From Pseudoclavibacter helvolus (GTDB lineage Bacteria > Actinomycetota > Actinomycetes > Actinomycetales > Microbacteriaceae), in assembly GCF_014191305.1 (NCBI RefSeq), contig NZ_JACHWJ010000003.1:124001-188000 (forward strand): a stretch of DNA of 64,000 nt. The letters run 5' to 3'. Positions 47,601 through 55,205 of this stretch are shown piece by piece. Position 1 is the stretch's first letter. The number at the start of each line of letters is the position of its first letter. A program made the translations under genes and the position numbers. The notes beneath the pieces are model-generated. The model was not told the origin of the DNA and made no database searches. It saw nothing but the letters and a program-made list of their open reading frames with translations.

Positions 47601-48383
47601 CTACGCGCAGTCCGCGAGTACGTCGCGCATCGCGTCGTGCTCGGCCTGCGTGACCCACAGGTTGTAGGTGGCCTTCACCACGATCTGCCGTGCCACGTAG
47701 GTGCAGCGGTACGACTCCTGCGGGGGCAACCAGTTCGCCGCATCCTGGCTCTTCTTGTCGTCGTTCACCCACCCGGCCGTCGCCTGCAGGTTCATGGGGT
47801 CGTTCGACAGTTCGACGCGTTCCTCGAACGACAACTCCTTCGCACCCGTCCTCCACGCGTTCGCGAGCGCCACGACGTGGTCGATCTGCACAAGCGGGCT
47901 CGTGTTCGGCCCGCGCTCGAAGTCGATCTCGTCACCCGAGTACGGGTCCACGAAGACGCCGGTGTCAACGCGGCACGCATCACGGTTGCGCTCGACGTCG
48001 GTCATGGATGCGGCGAGAGCATCGTTGCGTGCGTCGCAGCCGTTGCCGTCCGGGTCCTGCCAGCCCTCGCCGAACGAACCTTCACGGTCGAACTCCTCCC
48101 ACTCGTCACGCGGGGCGATGGGGAGCTTGCCGAGCACGTCGAGTGCGTCCGACGCAAACGACGTCGACGCGTCGCCTTCCGCGGTCGCGGCCTCGACCTC
48201 CTCGGACAGCGCAACCAGCTGACTCGCAGGCGGTGAGGCGGTGCCGGAGGTGGAGCGCGTCGACTGCGTGGCAAGGGGCGTGCACCCCGCGAGCAGGCTC
48301 GCGACGCCGACAAGAGCGATGGTCGCGAGCAGGATGCGGCCGGCTCGGCGAGTGGCGGCCTTGGAAGAAGAAATGGGAAGCAC
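47601..48383 (-). CDS. DUF1524 (GmrSD-type HNH) nuclease lipoprotein
   Basis: 260 residues from GTG 48383. Signal RILLATIALVGVASLLAGC with lipobox LAGC. The C-terminal half is the DUF1524 HNH-like nuclease: SPLVQIDHVVALANAWRTGA with the Asp-His pair, ELSNDPMNLQATAGWVNDDK with the Asn, and ANWLPPQESYRCTYVARQIV. Exported members are thought to be secreted nucleases, perhaps for DNA as nutrient; no restriction partner is present. Convergent with the serine hydrolase gene, 4 bases apart. Confidence 0.88.
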   Translation of the reverse strand: MLPISSSKAATRRAGRILLATIALVGVASLLAGCTPLATQSTRSTSGTASPPASQLVALSEEVEAATAEGDASTSFASDALDVLGKLPIAPRDEWEEFDREGSFGEGWQDPDGNGCDARNDALAASMTDVERNRDACRVDTGVFVDPYSGDEIDFERGPNTSPLVQIDHVVALANAWRTGAKELSFEERVELSNDPMNLQATAGWVNDDKKSQDAANWLPPQESYRCTYVARQIVVKATYNLWVTQAEHDAMRDVLADCA

Positions 48384-48560
48384 TGGGAACTTTCTCGAGC
48401 GGGTCTGCCGCACAAGACTGCCACAGGGCGCGGCAGCCGATGCGGGGCGCGCGTCCTCCACACGGCGGCATCCTCGGAGGGAGCGCGTAGCAGGACGGTG
48501 GCAGAATGTTCAGGCCACCGCTGTCCGCGGTCACGCACCGCAGAACCCCGGGGGAAGACC

Positions 48561-49295
48561 ATGACTGAAGCAGGCCAGTTCGCCGCACCTGTTGAGACCC
48601 AAGACAAGGGCCGACGGCCCGTCGCGCTCGTCACGGGGGCAACGCGCGGCATCGGCGAAGCTATCGCCCAGGAGCTGGGACGGACCCACCACGTCCTCGT
48701 TGGTGGTCGCGAGCCGCGAGCCGTCGCCGAGGCCGCCGCTCGAATCCCGGGCGCAACGCCGTTTGTCGCCGACCTCACCGACGAACGTCAGCTCGCCGAG
48801 GCGACCCGCAGCATCCAGCGCCTCGACGTGCTCGTGCACTCGGCTGCCGTGCTCGGCGGGCACGACGCAATCGCCGAGAGCTCCCGTGAGCGATTCCGCC
48901 GCGCGTTCGAGCTCAACGTGTTCGCGGTGGCCGACCTCACACGCCTCCTCCTACCGCTCATCCGCGCGAGCAAGGGCACGATCGTCATGATCAACTCGGG
49001 TTCCGGCTACGCGAGCGGCGCGGGCACAAGCGTGTACAGCGGCACCAAGTTCGCGTTGCGCGCACTGACGGATGCGCTCCGCGAAGAGGAACGCCAGCAC
49101 GGAGTGCGCGTCTCGAGCATCCACCCCGGCCGCGTCGACACCGACATGCAGCGGGAACTGCGGCAACTCGAGCAGGGCAGCTACGAGCGGGAACGCTACC
49201 TCACCCCGCAAGCCGTCGCGCAGGCCGTGCGCCTCGCCGTCGATACCCCGGCAGGCGGGGCGGTCGACGAACTCAAGATCCGCCCGATGCGCTGA
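48561..49295 (+). CDS. short-chain dehydrogenase/reductase
   Basis: 244 residues. Cofactor motif VTGATRGIGEAIAQELG, VGGREPRAVAEAAARIP, LVHSAAVLGGHDA in place of NNAG, and Ser/Tyr/Lys in MINSGSGYASGAGTSVYSGT followed by KFALRALTDALREEE. HPGRVDTDMQREL is typical of SDRs. ATG 48561 follows GGGGGAAG. Reaction unknown. Followed by a small membrane protein. Confidence 0.9.
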   Translation: MTEAGQFAAPVETQDKGRRPVALVTGATRGIGEAIAQELGRTHHVLVGGREPRAVAEAAARIPGATPFVADLTDERQLAEATRSIQRLDVLVHSAAVLGGHDAIAESSRERFRRAFELNVFAVADLTRLLLPLIRASKGTIVMINSGSGYASGAGTSVYSGTKFALRALTDALREEERQHGVRVSSIHPGRVDTDMQRELRQLEQGSYERERYLTPQAVAQAVRLAVDTPAGGAVDELKIRPMR

Positions 49296-49311
49296 TCGGA
49301 CGCACCACGTC

Positions 49312-49884
49312 ATGGCCGGCACCAATCAGATCTTCACCATCGTCGCGTTTGCGCTGCTCGTCGTGCTTGTGCTCGGCCTCGGCCTCCTCGTCGCTATCCT
49401 CGTGCAGCGTCGGCGCACGAAGAAAGCGAAGGCTGCATCTGCGCAGCGCAAGGCCGAACGGCTGAGAGCCGCGGAGCTGGGCGTCGCGGGACTCCATGAA
49501 GACACTGCAACGAGCGGCGGCATCTCGCTCCTCGGGCTGTCCGTGCAGCAGGCCGTGCCCGACTCGTCGGCAGTCGCGCCGCCAGCCCCATCGCCCTGGG
49601 CGGCGGCGCCCCGGCCAGTCGAACGGCCAGCCGCTTGGCTGCCGGCCTCGGTGCAGCAGGCGTCTGGGCGAGCGGAGCCCGGGCCGCAACGGCAGGGCCC
49701 TCCGCCGCCAGCGTGGCAAGCGTCGAGCACGGCGCCACCGGCGGGAGCGCCTTCAGTGCAGCAGGCGCCGTCCTCTCCCTCGCCCCGAGTGGCGCCCAAG
49801 CCGGTTGACTCGGCACCGGCCGCTCACCCGGCACCGCACTCCTACGGCTCGACGTTCTCCGGCGGCGGCACCAGCAGAAGCTGA
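49312..49884 (+). CDS. single-helix membrane protein with Pro/Gln-rich tail
   Basis: 190 residues. N-terminal helix IFTIVAFALLVVLVLGLGLL then a very basic QRRRTKKAKAASAQRKAERL, suggesting an N-out, C-in topology. The last 120 residues are Pro/Ala/Ser/Gln-rich with three VQQA repeats and probably disordered. It starts 16 bases after the SDR. No family recognised. Confidence 0.68.
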   Translation: MAGTNQIFTIVAFALLVVLVLGLGLLVAILVQRRRTKKAKAASAQRKAERLRAAELGVAGLHEDTATSGGISLLGLSVQQAVPDSSAVAPPAPSPWAAAPRPVERPAAWLPASVQQASGRAEPGPQRQGPPPPAWQASSTAPPAGAPSVQQAPSSPSPRVAPKPVDSAPAAHPAPHSYGSTFSGGGTSRS

Positions 49885-49912
49885 ACGCCCTCGAGCGCTC
49901 TCCACTCAGCGG

Positions 49913-49972
49913 GCATCCACACGAAAAATGCATGTTCGCGCGAGAGCGAACATGCATTTCTCGTGTGGATGC
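49913..49972. terminator. convergent hairpin, 27-bp stem with one mismatch
   Basis: The arms at 49913-49939 and 49946-49972 pair over 27 positions with a single A/C mismatch, loop GCGAGA. The apical part ATGCATGTTCGC-GCGAGA-GCGAACATGCAT matches the hairpin at 3656-3689 (ATGCAGGTTCGC-GCGCCA-GCGAACCTGCAT), with the G-C pair replaced by T-A. Located between the membrane protein and the convergent transaminase. Confidence 0.88.
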
Positions 49973-50003
49973 GGCCGGGCCCGGCGGAGCAGTGACCGCA
50001 GTG

Positions 50004-51329
50004 CTACGCGTGCGACGCGACGTGGTCCTCGACGGCGTGCTGGGCCTCGGTGTCGTCGCCAGCGAGGACGGCGTCGAGGCTCTCGCGCACGATGCCGAGG
50101 CCGGACTGCAGTTCTTCGCTTGTGAGCGTGAGCGCTGGGAGGAACTTGAGGACTTCCTCGAACGCGCCGGCGGTCTCGATGACCAGGCCGCGCTGGAACG
50201 CCTCAGCGGAGATGCGCGACGGAAGGTCTCGGTCGTTCAAGCTGACGATGCCGTACATGAGGCCTCGGCCGCGCACGGTGAAGGCGAGCTGCGGGTAGTC
50301 GGCGGCGATCGCCTCGAGGCCGGCGCGGAGTTCTGCTGAGCGCTCGGCGACCGTCGTCATGAAGGCGTCGTCGGCCCAGTAGTTCTCGAGGGCGACACGT
50401 GCCGTGACGAACGCGAGGTTGTTGCCTCGGAACGTGCCCGTGTGCGCGCCCGGCTTCCACACATCCACGGCTGGACGCAGCAGCACCAGCGACATGGGGA
50501 GTCCGGAGGCGGAGATCGACTTCGACAGCGTCACGAGGTCGGGGACGATGCCCGACTCCTCGAACGCGAAGAAGGAACCGCTGCGGCCGATTCCTGCCTG
50601 GATCTCGTCGAGGATGAGCAGGATGCCGCGCTCCTCGGTGATCTTGCGGAGACGCTGCAGCCACTCGGGGCTCGCGACGTTGATGCCACCCTCACCCTGA
50701 ATCGCCTCGACGATGACGGCTGCAGGCAGGTCGAGGCCGCTGCCGGTGTCGTCGAGCATCTTCTCGAAGAGGTCGAGCGTGTCGAGCTTGTCGCCCAGGT
50801 AGCCCTCGAAGGGGAGGCGCGTGACATCGCCGAGGGTCGTGCCCGCGGCGTCGCGGTACTTCTTGTTTCCCGTGACGGCCACGGCGCCCAGGCTGAGGCC
50901 GTGGAAGCCGTTCGTGAACGCGACGACGTTGGTGCGTCCCGTGGCCTGGCGGGCGACCTTGAGGGCCGCTTCCACTGCGTTCGCGCCGGTCGGGCCCGTG
51001 AACTGGATCTTGTAGTCGTAGCCGCGCGGCTCGAGCACATACTGCTCGAACGCCTCGATGAAGGCGCGCTTCGCGGAGGTTGCCATGTCGAGGCCGTGCA
51101 GGATGCCGCCGTGCTCGATGTACTCGACGAGCGCCTTCGTGAAGAGCGGGTTGTTGTGCCCGTAGTTGAGCACGCCTGCCCCCGCGAAGAAGTCGAGGTA
51201 CTCGTCGCCGTCGGCAGTCACGAGGGTCGAGCCGAGTGCGCGGTCGAACACCACGGGGAACGAGCGGATGTATCCGCGGACTTCTGACTCGCGACGGTCA
51301 AATACTTCAAGGGGCGAGAAGTCGCTCAT
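50004..51329 (-). CDS. EctB-like diaminobutyrate--2-oxoglutarate transaminase
   Basis: 441 residues. Class III PLP aminotransferase: DEYLDFFAGAGVLNYGHNNP, FTGPTGANAVEAALKVARQ for cofactor phosphate, FHGLSLGAVAVTGNKKYR, LDEIQAGIGRSGSFFAFEES and the PLP-Lys in LVTLSKSISASGLPMSLVLL. The N-terminus DRRESEVRGYIRSFPVVFD is specific to EctB. EctA and EctC are absent nearby, so this is probably not for ectoine; it may make L-2,4-diaminobutyrate for peptidoglycan or take part in diamine breakdown with genes downstream. ATG 51329 chosen because it fits the family start. Confidence 0.85.
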   Translation of the reverse strand: MSDFSPLEVFDRRESEVRGYIRSFPVVFDRALGSTLVTADGDEYLDFFAGAGVLNYGHNNPLFTKALVEYIEHGGILHGLDMATSAKRAFIEAFEQYVLEPRGYDYKIQFTGPTGANAVEAALKVARQATGRTNVVAFTNGFHGLSLGAVAVTGNKKYRDAAGTTLGDVTRLPFEGYLGDKLDTLDLFEKMLDDTGSGLDLPAAVIVEAIQGEGGINVASPEWLQRLRKITEERGILLILDEIQAGIGRSGSFFAFEESGIVPDLVTLSKSISASGLPMSLVLLRPAVDVWKPGAHTGTFRGNNLAFVTARVALENYWADDAFMTTVAERSAELRAGLEAIAADYPQLAFTVRGRGLMYGIVSLNDRDLPSRISAEAFQRGLVIETAGAFEEVLKFLPALTLTSEELQSGLGIVRESLDAVLAGDDTEAQHAVEDHVASHA

Positions 51330-51530
51330 GCTCAGTTCACCTTCTGCTTGTTGACGGGGCCAGTTTTTGACCAGCCGGGCTTGCCTTTGTGGAGCCGCAG
51401 GGCGGATGCGCGGGTCGGTTCGCCGCACATCCCGAGATTCCGAGCTTACGGCCATGCCCGGGAATCCGGAGGCTGCCTTGCTACATTGTGGCCGTTCGGG
51501 CGTCCATCGCCCGCAGAAAGATGGGGTCCC

Positions 51531-51863
51531 ATGACTGAAATCACAGTGCCTGCGCCGGTGCAGGCTCTTGTTGATGCGATCAACAGCGGTGACGAGCACG
51601 CATTTGTCGACGCGTTCACCGAAGACGGCTCGGTCGATGACTGGGGTCGCGTGCTCGAAGGTCGCGAGGGCGTCAGCAGTTGGGCGCAGAGCGACGCGAT
51701 CGGGCAGAGCGCTCAGATGGTCATCAAGGAGGCCACGACCGAGGACGACACGACGGAGCTGTTCTTCGATTGGCGCAGCAACTGCTTCAACGGCACATCG
51801 CGTGCGTTCGTGACCGTCGAGGGCGACAAGGTGAAGAAGTTCCGGATACCTTCGCACCGGTAG
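51531..51863 (+). CDS. small NTF2-like (SnoaL-type) protein
   Basis: 110 residues. Begins VPAPVQALVDAINSGDEHAF, then VDAFTEDGSVDDWGRVLEGR, and ELFFDWRSNCFNGTSRAFVT. This is the NTF2-like cone fold used by many small ligand-binding or polyketide-type enzymes. ATG 51531 is preceded by AAAGATGGGG. Divergent from the EctB-like gene and followed 32 bases later by an Lrp regulator. Ligand unknown. Confidence 0.78.
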   Translation: MTEITVPAPVQALVDAINSGDEHAFVDAFTEDGSVDDWGRVLEGREGVSSWAQSDAIGQSAQMVIKEATTEDDTTELFFDWRSNCFNGTSRAFVTVEGDKVKKFRIPSHR

Positions 51864-51895
51864 GTGCGAATGCCGGAGTGGGGGAGACTGTCGGC

Positions 51896-52405
51896 ATGGG
51901 CTTGGAAGCTATTGATGTCATCGACCGAAAGATCATCGACCAGCTTCGCGTGGACGGTCGTCGCTCCCTCAGCGAGATCGGTCGATACGTCGGTCTCTCT
52001 GAGGCCAGCGTTCGAACCCGCTACAAGCGGCTTCTCGCTCTCGGAGTCGTTCAGGTCGTCGGCATGCCCAACAGTCTGCGACTCGGTCAGTCAGAGGTGC
52101 ACGTCTTCCTGCAGGTGCGTGGTGCCGAGCTCGAGACCGTGGCTGCGACGTTGTCGGCCTTCGACGAGGTGAAGTTCGTGGCGGCCTGCGTCGGTCGCTA
52201 TGACCTTTCCGTTGATGTTCGGTGCGCGACCGCGGCAGATATGGCCACGTTCCTGTCCCAGACGTTGCGGAGGGTCCCTGGAGTTCAGCGCGTCGAGGTC
52301 GAGACGGTGCTGGAAGTCGTCAAGGACGAGTACGTGTGGGCGGGATTCCGCGACCCGGTCCGGCGCGGGACGCGCCCGCACCCGAGTACCGGGCAAGTCG
52401 GGTAG
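51896..52405 (+). CDS. Lrp/AsnC-family regulator (A)
   Basis: 169 residues. HTH: IDRKIIDQLRVDGRRSLSEI, GRYVGLSEASVRTRYKRLLA; then the RAM/AsnC_trans_reg domain with VHVFLQVRGAELETVAATLS and AACVGRYDLSVDVRCATAAD. Lrp proteins sense amino acids or amines. It is convergent with a second Lrp gene 15 bases away, an unusual tail-to-tail pair. Possible targets are the divergent EctB-like gene and the Pot operon. Confidence 0.92.
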   Translation: MGLEAIDVIDRKIIDQLRVDGRRSLSEIGRYVGLSEASVRTRYKRLLALGVVQVVGMPNSLRLGQSEVHVFLQVRGAELETVAATLSAFDEVKFVAACVGRYDLSVDVRCATAADMATFLSQTLRRVPGVQRVEVETVLEVVKDEYVWAGFRDPVRRGTRPHPSTGQVG

Positions 52406-52420
52406 GGCGCGGCCCTGACG

Positions 52421-52924
52421 TTAGGTGTGCGCGCGTTCGCCCGAACCGCCGAGCGACCAGTCACCTGAGCGATTGCGGAGCCCACGCCAGGAGTAGTCCT
52501 TGTAGAGACGCGAGATGACATTGGGTTCGATGTCCGCGATTCCGCGAATCTGGCGGAGCTCATCGAGCAACGTCATGAGCTGGTCCAGATCTCGCGCGGT
52601 CGCCTCGAGGTAGATGTCGTTGCGGCCCGCTATGAGGGCCACGTGGCCGACCATCGCAATGTCCGCGATGGTGCGCGCGACATCTGCTGGCGTGAAATCG
52701 CGGACGGTGATCCGAAAGCGGACTGGCTGATGTCCGAGCGTCAACGGATTGCAGAGCGCCACGATCCGCAGCGTGCCGTCAGACGTGAGTCTGCTGACGC
52801 GCGTGCGGATCGTGGCCTCGGAGACCCCCAGCTCTACGGCGATGTCGGTGAACGCTCGCCGACCGTCGGTCGCCAGCAGGTCGATGAGCCTGCGATCGAG
52901 TTCATCAACAGCCACGTGGAGCAC
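52421..52924 (-). CDS. Lrp/AsnC-family regulator (B), end of the Pot/BKACE operon
   Basis: 167 residues. HTH DELDRRLIDLLATDGRRAFT, DIAVELGVSEATIRTRVSRL; ligand domain with VRFRITVRDFTPADVARTIA and ALIAGRNDIYLEATARDLDQ. Starts three bases after the BKACE stop, so it is the last gene of the run from potB. It is likely the local regulator of that pathway, responding to the imported amine or a product. About as distant from Lrp A as from most family members by eye. Confidence 0.92.
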   Translation of the reverse strand: MLHVAVDELDRRLIDLLATDGRRAFTDIAVELGVSEATIRTRVSRLTSDGTLRIVALCNPLTLGHQPVRFRITVRDFTPADVARTIADIAMVGHVALIAGRNDIYLEATARDLDQLMTLLDELRQIRGIADIEPNVISRLYKDYSWRGLRNRSGDWSLGGSGERAHT

Positions 52925-52927
52925 CAG

Positions 52928-53704
52928 TCATGGTTGATGACGATACTCCCTAGCGCGCATCTCAGCCTCGAGCGCTCGAGCTCCCAGCACCATGGCAGTG
53001 TTGCTCGGCGACAGGCTGCCATCCCGTGCGACGAGCATGTCCTCGAACCCGACGCGGGTCTCCGCTCCGTCTTCGAAGGCCGCGGCGACGACCGCCCATG
53101 CGGCCCCGTCGAAGCCGTGATAGCACAGGGGCGTCGTCACGCCCGCATCCCGGATGAGCGCGGCCATGCGGCGCGCGTGCGCCACAGCTGCCGCGGGGTC
53201 CTCGTCTTCCGGTTCGATGAGGATGCGCACGTTGTGGTGCAGGGATGGAGCGGCGAGCAGAGCTGGGACATCCTCAACCGACCAGACAGCGCTCTCGAGC
53301 ACGATTCCGCGCTCGATGAGGTAGTCGGCGGCCTCCGCGGCCCCCTCCTCGCAGAATGCGACCGAGGCGAAGTCGGGGAGGCCGTCGTCGTGCCACGAAC
53401 GCAGCGTCCGCATCCGGTCTTCGTGCCCGTCGCAGGTCCAGAGGCCCGTTGTCGTCCCGATCGGGATTCCCGGGTTCACCGCGTGCGAGGCTTGGACGAG
53501 CTCTCGCACGGCGTCTGCGTCGATCGTCTGTCCGCCATCGCTGGTCCTGGCGTGCGCGTGGATGACGTCGGCTCCGGCAGCGATGGCCGCAGCCGCGTCG
53601 ATCGCCACTTCCTGCGCCGTGACCGGCGTCGCTGAGTGCTCTGACTTCGTGCGGCCGCCGTTGACCGCGACCTTGATCAGCGTGCGCTGTGTGTTAGTCA
53701 TCAC
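52928..53704 (-). CDS. BKACE family (beta-keto acid cleavage) enzyme
   Basis: 258 residues. Known members use acetyl-CoA to split a 3-keto acid into acetoacetate and a CoA ester, with Zn. The Zn/substrate motif is HAHART (His49, His51, Arg53) in AGADVIHAHARTSDGG, and the family Glu is Glu221 in TRVGFEDMLVARDG. GTTTGLWTCDGHEDRM replaces the usual STGG loop, so the substrate pocket is atypical. The protein is shorter than Kce (about 275-300). It overlaps the RraA-like gene by four bases and precedes the Lrp gene by three. Confidence 0.87.
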   Translation of the reverse strand: MMTNTQRTLIKVAVNGGRTKSEHSATPVTAQEVAIDAAAAIAAGADVIHAHARTSDGGQTIDADAVRELVQASHAVNPGIPIGTTTGLWTCDGHEDRMRTLRSWHDDGLPDFASVAFCEEGAAEAADYLIERGIVLESAVWSVEDVPALLAAPSLHHNVRILIEPEDEDPAAAVAHARRMAALIRDAGVTTPLCYHGFDGAAWAVVAAAFEDGAETRVGFEDMLVARDGSLSPSNTAMVLGARALEAEMRAREYRHQP

Positions 53705-54384
53705 GCCCTCTCCCGCCGCGCGGTCAGGCGTTCGACGGCCTCGCTCGCGCCCGTGAGTTCGCCGAGTCTGGCGCCGTTTGCGATCTGCTGCGCGAGATCG
53801 ATCTCGTCGTCGTCGTCGGCGAGGATCTCGTCGACAAGAGGTTCGAGGAGCTCAGCGGGGGCCACGAATACGCCGTTGCGGTCGGCGAGCACCACGTCTC
53901 CGGGGCGCACGAGCACTCCACCTGCGACGACAGGGACATTGATGCCTCCCTCGTCGAGGTGCAGCAGCTTGGTCGTGAGAGCGCTCGTGCCACGCGCATA
54001 CGCGGCGATGCCTTGCGCCTCGATCTCGTCGAGGTCGGTGACTGCTCCGTCGACGAGCACGCCGAGGCCGCCGCGTGCCGCGACAGCTCTCGCGATCATC
54101 TCGCCTACTGGCGCGTGCGTCCGGTCGCCGCCAGTGTCGATGACGAGGAAATCGCCAGCCTCGAGCTGACCGACGACGTGGTGCAGCAGCGTTGAGTCCT
54201 GGGCAGTCAGGCGCACGGTCACAGCGCGACCGACGAGGCGGCCCGCGCCGCAGAGGCGGTGGATCTCGGGCGATACGAATCCGACCTCGAGGTAGTGCCC
54301 GAAAGTTGGCACGGATGCGCGGGCGAGCTTGCTGACGAGCTCGGGGTTCAGCGGTGCTGGGGAATCGCCGATGACGATGGCCAT
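53701..54384 (-). CDS. RraA-like fold protein (HMG-aldolase/decarboxylase family)
   Basis: 227 residues. RraA/HMG aldolase fold: GAGRLVGRAVTVRLTAQDST, AGDFLVIDTGGDRTHAPVGE, VVAGGVLVRPGDVVLADRNG, VFVAPAELLEPLVDEIL. The usual active-site motif is VDGAVRD, with Arg for substrate and Asp for metal; here it reads VDGAVTD (Thr116-Asp117), so the Arg is lost. It therefore is probably not a standard pyruvate aldolase and may act on a basic or uncharged substrate. Overlaps neighbours by one base upstream and four downstream. Confidence 0.82.
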   Translation of the reverse strand: MAIVIGDSPAPLNPELVSKLARASVPTFGHYLEVGFVSPEIHRLCGAGRLVGRAVTVRLTAQDSTLLHHVVGQLEAGDFLVIDTGGDRTHAPVGEMIARAVAARGGLGVLVDGAVTDLDEIEAQGIAAYARGTSALTTKLLHLDEGGINVPVVAGGVLVRPGDVVLADRNGVFVAPAELLEPLVDEILADDDDEIDLAQQIANGARLGELTGASEAVERLTARRERA

Positions 54385-55205
54385 TAGGCCTCCTGTTCGA
54401 TGGTGACGGTGGAAATGATGCGCCGGTTCGCAAGGGAGGGCACGGTGTGTCGCACGGCTGCGGTCTCGTCGAGTGAGATCACCTGGTGGATGACGCCGTC
54501 GCCTCGAGGGCCGAGCGATGCGCGCGCGGTGCCGAGGGGATCGATGATCGAGCTCTGGCCGATGCAGTCCTCGGACGACGTGCTCGCCGCGAGCACCCAG
54601 CAGGTGTTCTCGATGGCGCGGGCGCGCAGGAGCGTCGACCAGTGCTCTTCCTTGCGGAGCCCCGCAACCCAGGCTGCAGATACGGCGAGCGCATCAGCGC
54701 CTCGAGTGACGAGGTCCCGGCTCAGCTCGGGGAAACGGATGTCGTAGCAGTTGACGAGGCCGACGGCCACGCCTTCGATCATCACCACGGGCGGCATTTC
54801 GGTACCGCTGGTGACGTAGTCGGATTCCCGGTAGGAGAAGGCGTCGTAGAGGTGCAGCTTGCGGTAGCTGTCGATGATCGCTCCGGTCGGGTCGATCACG
54901 ACGAGTGTGTTGAACGGACGCGGAGAGCTGTTGTCTTCGTACCCGCCGGCGATGAGCCAGACATCGTGTTCGGTGGCGAGTGCTGAGAGTCGGGCCACGA
55001 ACTTCGGCCACGCGTCCGCGACCGCGGTCTGGAGGTCCGGCACGTCGGAGGCGAGGATCATGGCCTCTTCGGGAAACACCACGAGGCGGGCGCCGTCGGC
55101 GTTGGCTTCGGCGGTGAGCCGAGCGATCGTCTGCAGGTTGACTTCGGCGTCGACGGTCGGCGCCATCTGGGCGACGGCGACGGTGAGGGAAGGATTGCTG
55201 GTCAT
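54384..55205 (-). CDS. carbon-nitrogen hydrolase (nitrilase superfamily amidase)
   Basis: 273 residues from ATG 55205. Catalytic triad: Glu in VVFPEEAMILAS, Lys in SYRKLHLYDAFSYRES and Cys in VGLVNCYDIRFPELSRDL. A second Glu follows (WSTLLRARAIENTCWVLAAS). Typical of omega-amidase/N-carbamoylamine amidase-like enzymes that split amides to acid plus ammonia. It overlaps potA by four bases (ATGA), so hydrolysis is tied to import. A polyamine-derived or amidated substrate is plausible; exact reaction unknown. Confidence 0.9.
   Translation of the reverse strand: MTSNPSLTVAVAQMAPTVDAEVNLQTIARLTAEANADGARLVVFPEEAMILASDVPDLQTAVADAWPKFVARLSALATEHDVWLIAGGYEDNSSPRPFNTLVVIDPTGAIIDSYRKLHLYDAFSYRESDYVTSGTEMPPVVMIEGVAVGLVNCYDIRFPELSRDLVTRGADALAVSAAWVAGLRKEEHWSTLLRARAIENTCWVLAASTSSEDCIGQSSIIDPLGTARASLGPRGDGVIHQVISLDETAAVRHTVPSLANRRIISTVTIEQEA

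Noticed and set aside
47601-48383. GmrSD-type anti-phage restriction enzyme
   Set aside because: The protein has a lipoprotein signal and only the DUF1524 domain, with no DUF262 partner, so an exported nuclease is more likely.
50004-51329. Ectoine biosynthesis cluster
   Set aside because: No ectA, ectC or ectD is found in the neighbourhood; only the EctB-like gene is present.
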